NCBI GenBank assembly: GCA_965652645.1
Contig: CBFGXE010000006.1
Location: 1 to 64,000 of the forward strand
Direction: 5' to 3'
Length of the DNA stretch: 64,000 nucleotides
Origin: ZC4RG30 sp965652645
GTDB taxonomy: Bacteria; Pseudomonadota; Gammaproteobacteria; Steroidobacterales; Steroidobacteraceae
Position 1 is the stretch's first letter. Each line of letters starts with the position of its first letter. This document shows positions 19,015 to 27,747 of the stretch, piece by piece. The position numbers and the translations under genes are program-made. Under the pieces are notes generated by a model, which was not told where the DNA came from, made no database searches, and saw only the letters and a program-made list of their open reading frames with translations.

Positions 19015-20388
19015 ATGTCCGGAGTCGCGCGGGGCTTCCTCGTGAAGATGCGGAAAGGGCTGGGTGGTGATCGCGAAGGCGCTATGCGCATCGGGTTCGC
19101 CGGTGAAGGTGCATTGCCTTCTGTGTTTGCCGTACAGGACTTCGCGGCTGCAGCCATCGGCGTGGCCGGCCTTGCCATAAGTGACCTGCTCCGCGCCGGC
19201 GGCTTCACTCCCAGGCAGGTCGCGGTGGATTGTCGCCTGGCCAGCCTGTGGTTCGGCTGGTCAATCCGGCCGGTGGGCTGGGAGCTGCCGCCTGCATGGG
19301 ACCCGGTTGCCGGTGACTATGAAGCCAGGGATGGATGGATCCGCCTGCACACCAATGCGCCCAGGCACCGGGAGGCTGCGCTCTCCGTGCTCGGCGTGCC
19401 GGCTGACAAGAAGCAGGTCGCCAGCGCAGTGGCCAGGTGGGAGGCTTCAGCGCTGCAGGACGCGGTGGTTGGCGCGGGTGGCTGCGCGGCGGCGATGCAT
19501 TCCATCGGACAGTGGAGGGGGCATCCCCAGGGCGCAGCGGTGATGGCTGAACCGCTTTGCCACATGGAGGCCGCATCGCGCAGCGCCTCGAGATGGCGCC
19601 CGGGGATTTCCAGGCCCCTGGCCGGACTGCGCGTGCTGGACCTGACCCGCGTGCTGGCAGGCCCGGTGGCGACGCGGTTCCTTGCAGGCTTCGGCGCGGA
19701 GGTGTTGCGCATCGATCCGCCGGACTGGGAAGAACCGGCGGTTGTACCGGACGTCACGCTGGGCAAGCACTGCGCCCGCCTGGATCTTCACGTCCGGGAG
19801 GATCGCGAGACATTCGGGCGCCTGCTGCAGGAAGCCGACGTAATCGTCCATGGCTACCGCGCCGATGCCCTGGAGTCGCTGGGGTTCGGCGCCGATCGAC
19901 GGCGGGCGCTGAATCCCGCCCTTATCGATGTCGCGCTCAATGCCTATGGCTGGACAGGGCCCTGGCGCGGACGGCGCGGATTCGACAGCCTGGTGCAGAT
20001 GAGCGCGGGCATCGCCAGTGAAGGCATGCGCCGGCTTGAGAGGCCCCGGCCCACGCCGCTGCCCGTGCAGGCGCTGGACCATGCAACGGGCTACCTCATG
20101 GCCGCGGCCGTCATTGCCGGGCTCACCAGGCGCATGGAAACCTCCAGGGGTTGCATGGCAAGGCTCTCGCTGGCGCGCACGGCAGCCGAGCTGGCTGAAG
20201 GACCACGGTGCAATGCGGAGGGCGTCGCCGTGGCGGCCGGGCAAGCCGACTGGTCCGCCCGGCTGGAAGCGACTGGCTTCGGTCCAGCCCGCAGGTTGCG
20301 CGGCCCTGTCGTCATCGGCGACACAGAAATGGCGTGGAACCTGCCGGCAACCCGCCTGGGAAGCAGTCCCGCTGCGTGGAGTTCCTGA
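19015..20388 (+). CDS. CaiB/BaiF family III CoA transferase, rearranged domain order
   Basis: Cytosolic enzyme expected to move CoA between carboxylic acids. Residues ~200-430 form the usual N-terminal half: LAGLRVLDLTRVLAGPVATR, GAEVLRIDPPDWE, ADVIVHGYRADALESLG, and ALDHATGYLMAA with D355 at the catalytic Asp position. The first ~190 residues look like the family's C-terminal half instead (ARDGWIRLHTNAPRH.., QWRGHPQGAAVM). The order is therefore C-half then N-half. 457 aa from ATG 19015, which has a GGGAG-like site upstream; ATG 19045 or 19084 are alternatives. No partner gene is adjacent. The substrate is unknown. Confidence 0.7.
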   Translation: MSGVARGFLVKMRKGLGGDREGAMRIGFAGEGALPSVFAVQDFAAAAIGVAGLAISDLLRAGGFTPRQVAVDCRLASLWFGWSIRPVGWELPPAWDPVAGDYEARDGWIRLHTNAPRHREAALSVLGVPADKKQVASAVARWEASALQDAVVGAGGCAAAMHSIGQWRGHPQGAAVMAEPLCHMEAASRSASRWRPGISRPLAGLRVLDLTRVLAGPVATRFLAGFGAEVLRIDPPDWEEPAVVPDVTLGKHCARLDLHVREDRETFGRLLQEADVIVHGYRADALESLGFGADRRRALNPALIDVALNAYGWTGPWRGRRGFDSLVQMSAGIASEGMRRLERPRPTPLPVQALDHATGYLMAAAVIAGLTRRMETSRGCMARLSLARTAAELAEGPRCNAEGVAVAAGQADWSARLEATGFGPARRLRGPVVIGDTEMAWNLPATRLGSSPAAWSS

Positions 20389-20474
20389 CGCGCCGCATTG
20401 GCGCATCCGCGATTGCCGATGCAGCCAACCTGCCTGCGGTAGACTCCCGGACCCGCCCCCTTCAGGAGTCGACC

Positions 20475-20891
20475 ATGCGCTTTCCTGAAACTGCAGACAT
20501 CCGGGCTGGTTCCTTCACCCGTCTCGCCATGCTGCTGCCTGTCCTTGCAATGCTGCTTGCCAGCCTGCCGGCGCTCGCACACCACGGCTGGGCCTGGGCC
20601 GAGGACGAGCAGTCCACCCTGACCGGCAAGGTGCAGTCGGTGTCGATGAATGCGCCCCATCCCACGGTGCAGGTCATCGATGCGAAAGGCGTCGCCTGGC
20701 AGATCGACCTCGGCAATCCCAACCAGACGGAACGCTCCGGCTTCACGGCGGACTCAGCGAAGGCGGGTGATGAAATCACCGTGCTGGGAAACCGCAACCG
20801 CGACAAGGAGCGCAACCACATGAAAGCGGTGCGCCTCACCATCGCGGGCAAGAACTTCGACATGTATCCGGAGCGGATCAGGTCGAACTGA
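20475..20891 (+). CDS. DUF6152-like exported protein
   Basis: A small periplasmic protein (138 aa) with a signal peptide ending LPALA, followed by HHGWAWAEDE and a small beta-rich domain (TGKVQSVSMNAPHPTVQV, GDEITVLGNRNRDK). The His-His right after the cleavage site and the NPxxxxxVxD-type layout match proteins classed as DUF6152; their function is unknown. ATG 20475 has AGGAG 7 bases upstream. A relative lies at 59986-60390. Its stop is 10 bases before the YheU start, so the two may share a transcript. Confidence 0.7.
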   Translation: MRFPETADIRAGSFTRLAMLLPVLAMLLASLPALAHHGWAWAEDEQSTLTGKVQSVSMNAPHPTVQVIDAKGVAWQIDLGNPNQTERSGFTADSAKAGDEITVLGNRNRDKERNHMKAVRLTIAGKNFDMYPERIRSN

Positions 20892-20901
20892 TGGTGGCCA
20901 G

Positions 20902-21156
20902 GTGAATGATCCATTCGAGCCGGCAGGCGGGGCCGAGCCGGTTGAAGTGCCGCACGACCTGCTGTCGCCCGAGGCGTTGCGCGGCGTGGCCGAGGCATTC
21001 GTGCTGCGCGAGGGCACGGATTACGGCGCCAGGGAGTTCACCCACGACGAGAAAGTGGACCAGGTGCTGGCGGCCCTGGAGCGCAACGAGGCGCTGGTCC
21101 TCTTTGATCCCGACTCCAATTCGGTAACGCTGCGCCTGCGCGGGCAGGGCAGGTGA
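20902..21156 (+). CDS. yheU: UPF0270 family protein (YheU-like)
   Basis: A small cytosolic protein of the YheU/UPF0270 family, function unknown. The block LSPEALRGVAEAFVLREGTDYG is diagnostic, followed by EKVDQVLAALERNEALVLFD. 84 aa, slightly longer than E. coli YheU because of ten extra N-terminal residues. It starts at GTG 20902; an ATG at 20891 is out of frame. It converges with the RraA-like gene across a strong hairpin. Confidence 0.85.
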   Translation: MNDPFEPAGGAEPVEVPHDLLSPEALRGVAEAFVLREGTDYGAREFTHDEKVDQVLAALERNEALVLFDPDSNSVTLRLRGQGR

Positions 21157-21158
21157 CG

Positions 21159-21181
21159 GGCGGGCAGCGTCGCTGCCCGCC
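21159..21181. terminator. hairpin between convergent genes
   Basis: A perfect 10-bp stem, GGCGGGCAGC / GCTGCCCGCC, with a 3-base loop lies 2 bases after the yheU stop and 18 bases from the stop of the opposite gene. It is symmetric, so it could end transcription from both sides; neither side has a T-tract. Confidence 0.5.
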
Positions 21182-21199
21182 GCGCAGCCGCGATGCGGC

Positions 21200-21955
21200 T
21201 CAGATCCGGTTGAACTTCTGGATCGCCTGCTGCAGCGACTTGAACTCGCGGATGAACGGATACATGCCGCGCTCGCGGTCGTCGATGGCCTGTGCTTCCT
21301 TGAGCACCGCCTCGGCATGCTCCTGCGGCACCACTACCACGCCGTCCTCGTCGGCCACGATGATGTCGCCCGGCCGCACGGTGATGCCCGCGCATTCCAC
21401 GGGCACGTTCTTCGCCACCGTGGCGTAGTGGCCGACGGTGGTGCGCGGCGTCTTGGAGCGCGCGTAGACGGTCAGGCCCATGCGGCGGATGTCCCACATG
21501 TCGCGGATGGCGCCGTCGAGCACCACGCCGGCCATGCCACGCTCCAGCGCGGCGGTGGCCATGAGGTTGCCCATGGCCGCGATGTCGAGCGTGCCTTCCA
21601 TCACGATCACGCCGACGTCGCCGGGCCGGGCCTCGTCGATCATCTCGCCGGAGTGTTTCGTGGCCAGGGCCGCGGTGGACTGCTCGGGGGTGGCCGGGCG
21701 GGCCAGCGCGGTCACCGCGCGACCGACCAGGTTGGTGCCGGCCATGAGCTTCATGTCGTAACGCATGGTGCCGTTCTTGCCGGTGACGATCTCCACGGCA
21801 TCGGAGACCGAGGCCGGGTAGGTGCTCTTGAAGCCTGCAATCAGGGGGTCACCGGTGTCGGCGGGCGCGCCACCCTTCACCACCATGACCCCGGCCAGTG
21901 CGACCACCAGCCCCAATCCGATCCCCAGGACAACAGACGGACGACGAATATTCAT
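21200..21955 (-). CDS. RraA-like (HMG aldolase fold) protein with N-terminal membrane anchor
   Basis: Belongs to the RraA / HMG-CHA aldolase family. Seen: GVIVMEGTLDIAAMGNLMAT, AGVVLDGAIRDMWDIRRM with the conserved G-x-x-R-D segment, and VRPGDIIVADEDGVVVVP. Cytosolic members bind RNase E or cleave oxaloacetate-type substrates. This one has an uncleaved-looking hydrophobic N-terminus (residues 8-27: VVLGIGLGLVVALAGVMVV) and so should face the periplasm as an anchored protein. 251 aa; the ATG has GGGGGAG upstream. An enzyme role is more likely than RNase E control, but the substrate is unknown. Confidence 0.75.
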   Translation of the reverse strand: MNIRRPSVVLGIGLGLVVALAGVMVVKGGAPADTGDPLIAGFKSTYPASVSDAVEIVTGKNGTMRYDMKLMAGTNLVGRAVTALARPATPEQSTAALATKHSGEMIDEARPGDVGVIVMEGTLDIAAMGNLMATAALERGMAGVVLDGAIRDMWDIRRMGLTVYARSKTPRTTVGHYATVAKNVPVECAGITVRPGDIIVADEDGVVVVPQEHAEAVLKEAQAIDDRERGMYPFIREFKSLQQAIQKFNRI

Positions 21956-22072
21956 TGTTGACTCCCCCCAACGCCTCGCTGGCGCGTTGCGATATCCGGC
22001 AAGAAACGGGCCGTATGGTACGCCCGGAGGCCCAAGTTTGGCACAATCGGGGCAGACAACGGAGGAACCCGG

Positions 22073-22690
22073 ATGGTACGACTAATTGCGATCGGGCTGT
22101 GCGCAGCCACATTGAGCCAGGCGGCCGAACCGGACCTGCCTCCACCTTTTCCGCGGCCCGGCACCACGCAGATCTTCGAGAACGACGTGGTCGCCGTCTG
22201 GAATGTCTCCTGGCTCAAGCAGCAGTATCCGCTGCACACGCACCGCTACGACCTGATCGGCATCTCCTACGAGGAGGGCGATCGCATCATCACGCAGGGC
22301 AATGGTCCCGGGCGCCTGGTCAATACGAAGAAGTGGGTGTTCCAGACGAATCGTGCCAACGTCACGCATGTGGAAGAGGGTGCAAGCGACCCACCCATGC
22401 GCGCGGTGCTGATCGAACTGAAGCGTCCGGCGCCCGCCGGTGTCGCTGGTGACGGAGAAAAGGGCCTGCGCCAGGTTGTCGGTGCACCCCCGTGGGAGAA
22501 CCGCCGGGCTGCCGGCTGGATGGTGATGCCTGGCGAAACCGCCGCGAAGCACCGCCACGAGGGCGATGCCATCGAGCTGGTGTTTGACGGCAGCACATCG
22601 CCCAAGGCCACATTCGTCCCTGCGGGAACCGAGCACGAGGGACCGGCGGCTCCCGCCAACGGGCGCGCGGTGATCTTCGAACTCAAGTAG
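22073..22690 (+). CDS. exported cupin-like protein
   Basis: A 205-residue protein with a short signal peptide (ends SQAAEP). Two similar beta-barrel halves are visible: NVSWLKQQYPLHTHRYDL in the first and GWMVMPGETAAKHRHEGDAI in the second. The His residues in HTHR and KHRHEGD fit cupin metal ligands. The start ATG has GGAGG 8 bases upstream. It is divergent from the RraA-like gene, with about 117 bases between. The function is unknown; a role as a metal-dependent periplasmic enzyme is possible. Confidence 0.65.
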   Translation: MVRLIAIGLCAATLSQAAEPDLPPPFPRPGTTQIFENDVVAVWNVSWLKQQYPLHTHRYDLIGISYEEGDRIITQGNGPGRLVNTKKWVFQTNRANVTHVEEGASDPPMRAVLIELKRPAPAGVAGDGEKGLRQVVGAPPWENRRAAGWMVMPGETAAKHRHEGDAIELVFDGSTSPKATFVPAGTEHEGPAAPANGRAVIFELK

Positions 22691-22699
22691 AGGTTTGTC

Positions 22700-22726
22700 C
22701 TTCGGGTGGGTAACACCTGCCCGAAG
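22700..22726. terminator. hairpin after the cupin gene
   Basis: CTTCGGGTGGG pairs with CCTGCCCGAAG (two G-T wobbles) around a 5-base loop, starting 10 bases after the stop. No T-tract follows. It lies between convergent genes. Confidence 0.45.
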
Positions 22727-22802
22727 TGAGGAGTGCCTGGAGGGAATCCTGCAGGACAGGCGCCGCGGGCCACCGGATGGCGACCCGCGGCGTATCGCCA
22801 GG

Positions 22803-23870
22803 CTATTGCTTCCGGTGCTGGTTGAAGAACTCGATGATGTCGACTGCGTTCGCCATCACGGTGCCATGGTCGCCACCACCCAGCTCCATGTACTTGTACG
22901 TCATGTCGAGCTCCCTCATGTGGTCGACCCACTGCCGGATCCCGTCCAGGGGAATCAGCTGGTCCTTGGTGCCCTGCACGATCATCATCGGGATGTGCTT
23001 GGCGGGAGCGAGGCTGTAGTTGGATGCGAAGATGCCCGCCGGTGCATGCGCCGGCGCGATCGCACCGATGCCCGCCCAGATCGAGGCATGCTTCACGCCC
23101 AGGTAGATGGCGCCGGCGCCACCCATCGAGTGGCCGTAGATGTAGATGCGATTCTCATCGACATTGAATTCCTTGCGGATCATGTCGAGCACCGTCATCA
23201 CGTCCTTCTCGCTGCGCTGGCTCGCCTCGTTGGAGACGCCCAGCGTGGTGGGAGCCGCACCCGGACCACCCATGCCAGGAGGACCACCTGCGCCGCGTGG
23301 AGGACCACCCGCGCCACGCGGAGGGCCGCCCGCGCCCGGGGGACCACCGGCACCCGGAGGGCCACCCGCGCCGCGCGGTGCGCCGCCCGGAGGACCACCG
23401 GCGCCACGGGGCGGGCCACCCATGCCCATGCCAGTGCTGGCACCGCAGACGCCGTTGGCCATGGTCGACGGAGCGCCATACCAGCCGGACGAGTTGCAGC
23501 CCATCGGGCCGACGAGGATGTAGCCGCCCTCTTCAGCCTTGTCGAGGGCAGCGCCGCGCAGCATCGTGTTCTGGTCACCGCCCAGACCATGCAGCGCGAT
23601 GATCAGGGGGTTCTTCTTGTCCTTTGAAACCTTGGAGGAGACGAACACCGCGTACGGCACTTCTTCCCTGGTTTCTTCGAAGACATACGTGCGCTGCTGC
23701 ACGCGCGGATCCAGCGCCTGGCGGGGCGGACCGCCACCTGGTGCACCTGCACCGGGAGCCCCGGCCGGCGGACCGGAAGGTTGTGCGGCGATCACGATCG
23801 CCGATGCGGCCAGTGAACCTGCGAGCACGGCCGCGAACAGGCCTGCCTTAGTCTTGGTGAGTGAAACCAT
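22803..23870 (-). CDS. exported alpha/beta hydrolase with Gly/Pro-rich insert
   Basis: A 355-residue alpha/beta hydrolase resembling prolyl-oligopeptidase-like or PHB-depolymerase-like esterases. Signal peptide residues 1-29. The fold shows IALHGLGGDQ (oxyanion loop), YIYGHSMGGAGA with nucleophile S248, VQGTKDQLIP (Asp region) and GGGDHGTV (His). Between the strand ending in residue ~146 and the nucleophile sits a ~60-residue run of GGPPRGAGGPP-type repeats, plus a shorter Pro/Gly segment just after the signal peptide. ATG 23870 is preceded by AAGGA. It is 256 bases downstream of the 24-29 kb operon, with a hairpin between, so it is probably separate. The substrate is unknown. Confidence 0.75.
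   Translation of the reverse strand: MVSLTKTKAGLFAAVLAGSLAASAIVIAAQPSGPPAGAPGAGAPGGGPPRQALDPRVQQRTYVFEETREEVPYAVFVSSKVSKDKKNPLIIALHGLGGDQNTMLRGAALDKAEEGGYILVGPMGCNSSGWYGAPSTMANGVCGASTGMGMGGPPRGAGGPPGGAPRGAGGPPGAGGPPGAGGPPRGAGGPPRGAGGPPGMGGPGAAPTTLGVSNEASQRSEKDVMTVLDMIRKEFNVDENRIYIYGHSMGGAGAIYLGVKHASIWAGIGAIAPAHAPAGIFASNYSLAPAKHIPMMIVQGTKDQLIPLDGIRQWVDHMRELDMTYKYMELGGGDHGTVMANAVDIIEFFNQHRKQ
23256..23432. repeat. tandem GC-rich repeats coding the Gly/Pro insert
   Basis: Imperfect 9- to 18-base units (GGACCACC, GCGCCGCG/CACGCGG variants) encode GGPP/RGAG/GAGGPP repeats inside the hydrolase. The units keep the reading frame. Such DNA is prone to slippage, so its length may vary between strains. 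Confidence 0.7.
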
Positions 23871-24089
23871 TGAGGTTTTCCTTGTAGTAAAAACGCCCCG
23901 CGCGGAATCTAGCACAGGGACACCCTGCGCCAGCTTTGTGGAAGCTTTGTGAAAACCCTTGCAACCGGGGAGGCGCTGCCTGCGCGCCCGGGCGGGCGGA
24001 TTGCGAAAAAGAGGCTTGCCCTTCGGGGCTGCATTGCCGGGAGCGGGTACTGCCGCGGCAGAAACGGCGGGACCTTCCGGCCCCGCCGC

Positions 24090-24113
24090 CGGCTGCGGGC
24101 GAACCCGCAGCCG
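24090..24113. terminator. hairpin at the end of the 24-29 kb operon
   Basis: A perfect 10-bp stem CGGCTGCGGG / CCCGCAGCCG closes a CGAA tetraloop, 13 bases beyond the stop of the last gene of the operon. No T-tract. Confidence 0.5.
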
Positions 24114-24126
24114 CCTGGGGGGATCG

Positions 24127-25260
24127 TCAGTTTATCCCGCGCGACTGGATCTGCCACTTCGGGTCCTTGCACGGGACGCAGGTGCTGCCTGCGAAATACC
24201 CCTTGCCGTTGGGACCCGTGTCGCCATCCAGCTGCCACTTCAGCCAGGGCACTGCCAGCTTGCCGTAGGCACCGCCATTGTCCTCGCCATACGTGCCGCC
24301 ATGGCCCACCGAGGGATACACGCCGTAGAACACGGGAATCCGCGCCGGCATGTTCTCGAAATCCGCCTTGCCATTGGCGTAGGCAATGTCGGATTCGCCG
24401 CCCGTGATGATGATGGCCGTGCCATGCATCTTTTCGAAGGTGGCCTTGCGCTCTTCCTCGCTGAACAGGCCGCTGTTCCAGATGCCCACGGTCTTCACAT
24501 GCGGATCGCCCGACGCGCCGTACGACATGATGCCGCCGCAGGACATGCCCATGGCGGCAATCTTTTCCAGGTTGATCTTGTTGTAGAAGCGGCTGTTCGG
24601 GTCCTTGGCTTCCTTCTCGATCCAGTTGATGGCTGCGATGAGGTCCACGCCGCCATTACCCATGCTGCCGCCGCCCGGGGCTCCGCCTCCACGCGGCGGA
24701 CCACCCGCGCCACGGGCGCCACCCGGACCACCTGCGCGCGGTGCGCCACCCGGGGGACCACCCGCGCCCGGGGGGCCACCAGCGCCAGGCCCGCCGGCGC
24801 GCGGCGCTCCACCCGGAGGCGCGCCCGCGCCGGGACCACCTGGACCACCGGGGCCAGCACCGGGACCTGCGCCACCTCCGCGAGGCGGACGGAATTGCGG
24901 CGGGCCGTCCGCCACGATGATGAAGCCGTGCGAGGCAATCTCGCTCTGGAATTCAGGGAAAAGCGATCCATCCTTGGCGCAGCCGCCCTGGCCCCATACC
25001 ACCACGCCGTACTTGCGGTTGGCCAGGTTGGCGGGCCGCCAGATCGTGTGAGTCGCCAGCCCGGGGTCATGCTCGATCACGATGGCATGGGGGCCGGTCG
25101 GCGGGGTGCCGATCTGCGTGTATTCCTTGGTAGTCAACGTGGTGATCGCCGGCGCTGGTGCGGGCTCCGCGGCACCGGCGGTCAGCGCACCGAATACATA
25201 CCCTGCAGGCAGCAATGCCTTCAGTGTTGAAGTGACCATCTTCGCGGTCCGGGGTTTCAT
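24127..25260 (-). CDS. exported alpha/beta hydrolase (PET-hydrolase-like fold) with long Gly/Pro insert
   Basis: A 377-residue exported hydrolase. Signal peptide to about residue 30. Core: YGVVVWGQGGC (strand and oxyanion loop), GFIIVADGPP, then a ~78-residue Gly/Pro/Ala insert (125-203), then AAMGMSCGGIMSYG with nucleophile S240 (Cys follows), IIITGGESDIAY (Asp region) and YPSVGHGGTYG (His). The layout resembles dienelactone-hydrolase/cutinase-like esterases. ATG 25260 has GGAGAGGA just upstream. It is the last gene of the operon, 28 bases after the OmpA-like gene. The substrate is unknown. Confidence 0.72.
   Translation of the reverse strand: MKPRTAKMVTSTLKALLPAGYVFGALTAGAAEPAPAPAITTLTTKEYTQIGTPPTGPHAIVIEHDPGLATHTIWRPANLANRKYGVVVWGQGGCAKDGSLFPEFQSEIASHGFIIVADGPPQFRPPRGGGAGPGAGPGGPGGPGAGAPPGGAPRAGGPGAGGPPGAGGPPGGAPRAGGPGGARGAGGPPRGGGAPGGGSMGNGGVDLIAAINWIEKEAKDPNSRFYNKINLEKIAAMGMSCGGIMSYGASGDPHVKTVGIWNSGLFSEEERKATFEKMHGTAIIITGGESDIAYANGKADFENMPARIPVFYGVYPSVGHGGTYGEDNGGAYGKLAVPWLKWQLDGDTGPNGKGYFAGSTCVPCKDPKWQIQSRGIN
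24652..24888. repeat. tandem repeats coding the Gly/Pro insert
   Basis: In-frame imperfect repeats encoding GGPPGAGGPP and GGAPRAGG units in the hydrolase at 24127-25260. They are similar in unit and composition to 23256-23432 though the host proteins differ. Confidence 0.65.
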
Positions 25261-25288
25261 CGTCCTCTCCTCTGGTTGATCCATCACG

Positions 25289-26167
25289 TCAGGGCAGCAA
25301 TTCGACGGTCACCCGCCGGCTCTGCCAGTCATCGATTCCATCCGCATCTTTCTCGGCGCTGGTCCAGGTCACCTCGGCCGGCAGGGTGAGTCCTGCCCCC
25401 GCCAGCAGGTGGGCCAGTTCCTCGGCGCGCCGCTTGCCGGTATCGGGCGACTCCACCAGCAGCGTGCCGTCGGTGAGCAGGTGCGCGCCGCGCACGCCGG
25501 TGATGCGCACGCGCTTCGCATCGCTGCGCCGCGCCGCGTTGAGGATGGTGCCCAGCGAGGAGGGATGCCGGAAAGACACGCCCTTGTCGAAGTCGTAGTA
25601 GACGTCGAACTTCTGCGGGCCGGTGACCGGCGCGCCGCCCTGCCGCGGTCCGCCAGCGCGCGGGGCGCCGGCACCAGGGGCTGCCGGGCCCGCGCCGCGC
25701 GCACCCGCGGGTGGCGCGTTGTCGGGCGGTGGCACGCCCGGCGTGCCGCCGCCGGCAAACGCAAAACGTCCGGCGCTGGGTCCCGGGGGACGCGGGGCGT
25801 CAACGGTGTACTGGTCTTCGGCCGGCAGCTCCTCGCGGCAGTTCGCGTCCAGCTCCGGCATGGCCGAGAGCTTCACCGGCGAGAGCACGATGCCCCCGCA
25901 GATGGAGGGCTTGTCGGAGACGACGCCCTCCACCAGCACCTGGTGGCCCATCAGGGGCGGCTGCACCTCGGCGCTCACGTCGGTCTGGATGGTCAGGTAG
26001 TAGCGGTCGTTGCGGAAATCCGCCAGCCAGCACGGCACCGAGCGCGTGTCGCGCAGGATGGGGCAGGTGACGAAATTCAGCCGCGTGCCCGGCGGCGGAG
26101 CCGCCTGCAGGAAGGCCGGGAAAAGCAGCGCGGCGGCTGCGAACCTTGCACGTCGTGAAGCACTCAT
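25289..26167 (-). CDS. exported OmpA-like C-terminal domain protein
   Basis: A 292-residue exported protein. Signal peptide ends LQAAP. The N-terminal domain (25-120) has four Cys (CPIL, VPCW, SICGG, ANCRE) that may form disulfides. A Pro/Gly-rich linker follows (125-184). The C-terminal domain resembles OmpA/MotB peptidoglycan-binding: FDVYYDFDKGV, ILNAARRSDAKRVRITGVRG, and SPDTGKRRAEELAHLLAGAG ... RRVTVELLP. It may tie an outer complex to the cell wall. The start overlaps the stop of the cytochrome gene by one base (TAATG), so translation is coupled. The frame is open further upstream, but only through the cytochrome gene. Confidence 0.6.
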   Translation of the reverse strand: MSASRRARFAAAALLFPAFLQAAPPPGTRLNFVTCPILRDTRSVPCWLADFRNDRYYLTIQTDVSAEVQPPLMGHQVLVEGVVSDKPSICGGIVLSPVKLSAMPELDANCREELPAEDQYTVDAPRPPGPSAGRFAFAGGGTPGVPPPDNAPPAGARGAGPAAPGAGAPRAGGPRQGGAPVTGPQKFDVYYDFDKGVSFRHPSSLGTILNAARRSDAKRVRITGVRGAHLLTDGTLLVESPDTGKRRAEELAHLLAGAGLTLPAEVTWTSAEKDADGIDDWQSRRVTVELLP

Positions 26168-27720
26168 TACAGCGCACCCAGGAAGTTGACCAGGTCCACG
26201 CGCTCCTGCTCGGTGAGCTTGATGTTGAAGCGGCGGTCGTAGAAATCCACCAGCTCGCGCAGCGTGGCCGCAGAGCCGTTGGAGAAGTAGGGCGCGCGCG
26301 CGGCCAATCCGCGGAACTGCTGGATCACGATCGCACCCACGTCCTCGCACTTGCCGGAGATCAGCGCGCGGCCCGGGTCCTGCGTGTAGATCACGCGGCC
26401 GAGGAAGGGGTGTGGCGGCAGGTCTTCGCGGCAGGTGACCTTGAACAGCGGCAGCGGCGGCAGCTCCTTCGCCCAGGGGCTCTCGGCGGGCTCCAGCGCC
26501 CACGGCTTGTTGGTGGTGCCCACGTCCATCCAGCCGTTGGCGGTATCCATGCCGGTCATGTGCATGCCGTGGCAGGTGGCGCAGGTGCGTTTGATCGGAT
26601 TACCCAGGCCCACGGTGTTGATGTGCATGGCATCGCGGATCCAGAACGTGCGGAAGAAGAACACGTCGTGGCCGCGCTGGATGGATTCGCGGTGGGCATT
26701 GCGCGCCTTCTCGTCGGGCGTATTGCCCTCCGGCAGGTCCGCCCACTTGTTTTCCGTGGGGAACACGAAGCGCGTGGTGTTGTTGCCCAGCACGCCATCC
26801 TCGCCCTTCTCCATGGCACGCGGGCCCAGGCCCGAGGGGCCGTCCGGCTCGTTCAACGATCCGCCCAGCGTGGACCAGGACTGCGCGGCGTAGAGCTGCA
26901 TCTCGAAGTCCTGTATCTGCTGCAGCTGCGCGGGAGTCAGTCCCTTCGCCATCTGCATGTGGCCGGTGGCAGCCGAATGCGCCTGCGTCTTCAGCGTGGA
27001 TTCGCGCGCGTCGGACATCATGTTCATGTTCACCGGGCGGCCGGTTTCCGGATCGACCGCGGCCAGCATGCCCGTCTTGCCGATGAACGCGGAGGACCCG
27101 AACCGCGACGAGGACACATAGCGCAGGTTGGCGGCCGGGCGCGGGCGGCGATAGACCGAGATCTCCTTGCGCGTGCCGTTGATGCCGTACTCGGGGCCGG
27201 AGTTGCAGTTGGTGGGATCGCGCACCACCTCGATGGTGAATTCCGGCTCGATCTCGTTGCCGCGTTCATCGCGTGGCGGCCAGGGCAGCCCGACGCGGAA
27301 CAGGCCGCGCGTGAGCAGCAGGGAATGCGAGGCCGGATCGCCCCGCGTCACGTTCGGGCAATTGGCGCCATCGAACAGGTCGAACAGCGCATCCCGGCCG
27401 TTGGTCACTTTCCACTGGTGCTGGATGCTTTCCACGGAAAGCCCCATGGCGTCGGAGGGCTGGTGGCAGCTCACGCAGGCGCGGCCGTTGGATCCGATGG
27501 GCTCGAAGAAGGGGTGGCCCCGGGTATCGATGGGGCCGGCGGAATTGACGATGCCGAGGCGACCGAATTCGTTCGGATATTCCACGAAGGCGGGCAGGGG
27601 TTGTCCCGAGCCCGGCCGCCACCACCGCTCGGCGGTGTGCTCTGCCGCCATCGCGACAGCCAGCAGCGCGCCACCGGCACCCAGTCCAGCCAGCGCGATC
27701 CAACGCCCCATCATGCGCAT
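26167..27720 (-). CDS. diheme cytochrome c (CcpA/MauG-like)
   Basis: A periplasmic electron carrier or peroxidase-like enzyme, 517 aa. Signal peptide residues 1-25. Two heme-binding motifs: CVSCH (82-86) and CATCH (380-384). The C-terminal part has APYFSNGSAATLRELVDFYDRRF and ends VDLVNFLGAL, typical of the cytochrome c peroxidase / MauG superfamily, which reduces H2O2 or oxidises bound substrates. It is longer than the 300-350 aa of classic peroxidases because of ~200 residues between the hemes. It lies inside an operon of hydrolases, which suggests oxidation of a released product. The redox partner is unknown. Confidence 0.8.
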   Translation of the reverse strand: MRMMGRWIALAGLGAGGALLAVAMAAEHTAERWWRPGSGQPLPAFVEYPNEFGRLGIVNSAGPIDTRGHPFFEPIGSNGRACVSCHQPSDAMGLSVESIQHQWKVTNGRDALFDLFDGANCPNVTRGDPASHSLLLTRGLFRVGLPWPPRDERGNEIEPEFTIEVVRDPTNCNSGPEYGINGTRKEISVYRRPRPAANLRYVSSSRFGSSAFIGKTGMLAAVDPETGRPVNMNMMSDARESTLKTQAHSAATGHMQMAKGLTPAQLQQIQDFEMQLYAAQSWSTLGGSLNEPDGPSGLGPRAMEKGEDGVLGNNTTRFVFPTENKWADLPEGNTPDEKARNAHRESIQRGHDVFFFRTFWIRDAMHINTVGLGNPIKRTCATCHGMHMTGMDTANGWMDVGTTNKPWALEPAESPWAKELPPLPLFKVTCREDLPPHPFLGRVIYTQDPGRALISGKCEDVGAIVIQQFRGLAARAPYFSNGSAATLRELVDFYDRRFNIKLTEQERVDLVNFLGAL

Positions 27721-27747
27721 TCAGTCATCCCCCCAACCCCATCAGGA

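Noticed and set aside
23256..24888. Repeated GC-rich units that could look like a CRISPR array
   Set aside because: Units are short, imperfect and in frame inside hydrolase genes. There are no spacers of constant length and no cas genes.
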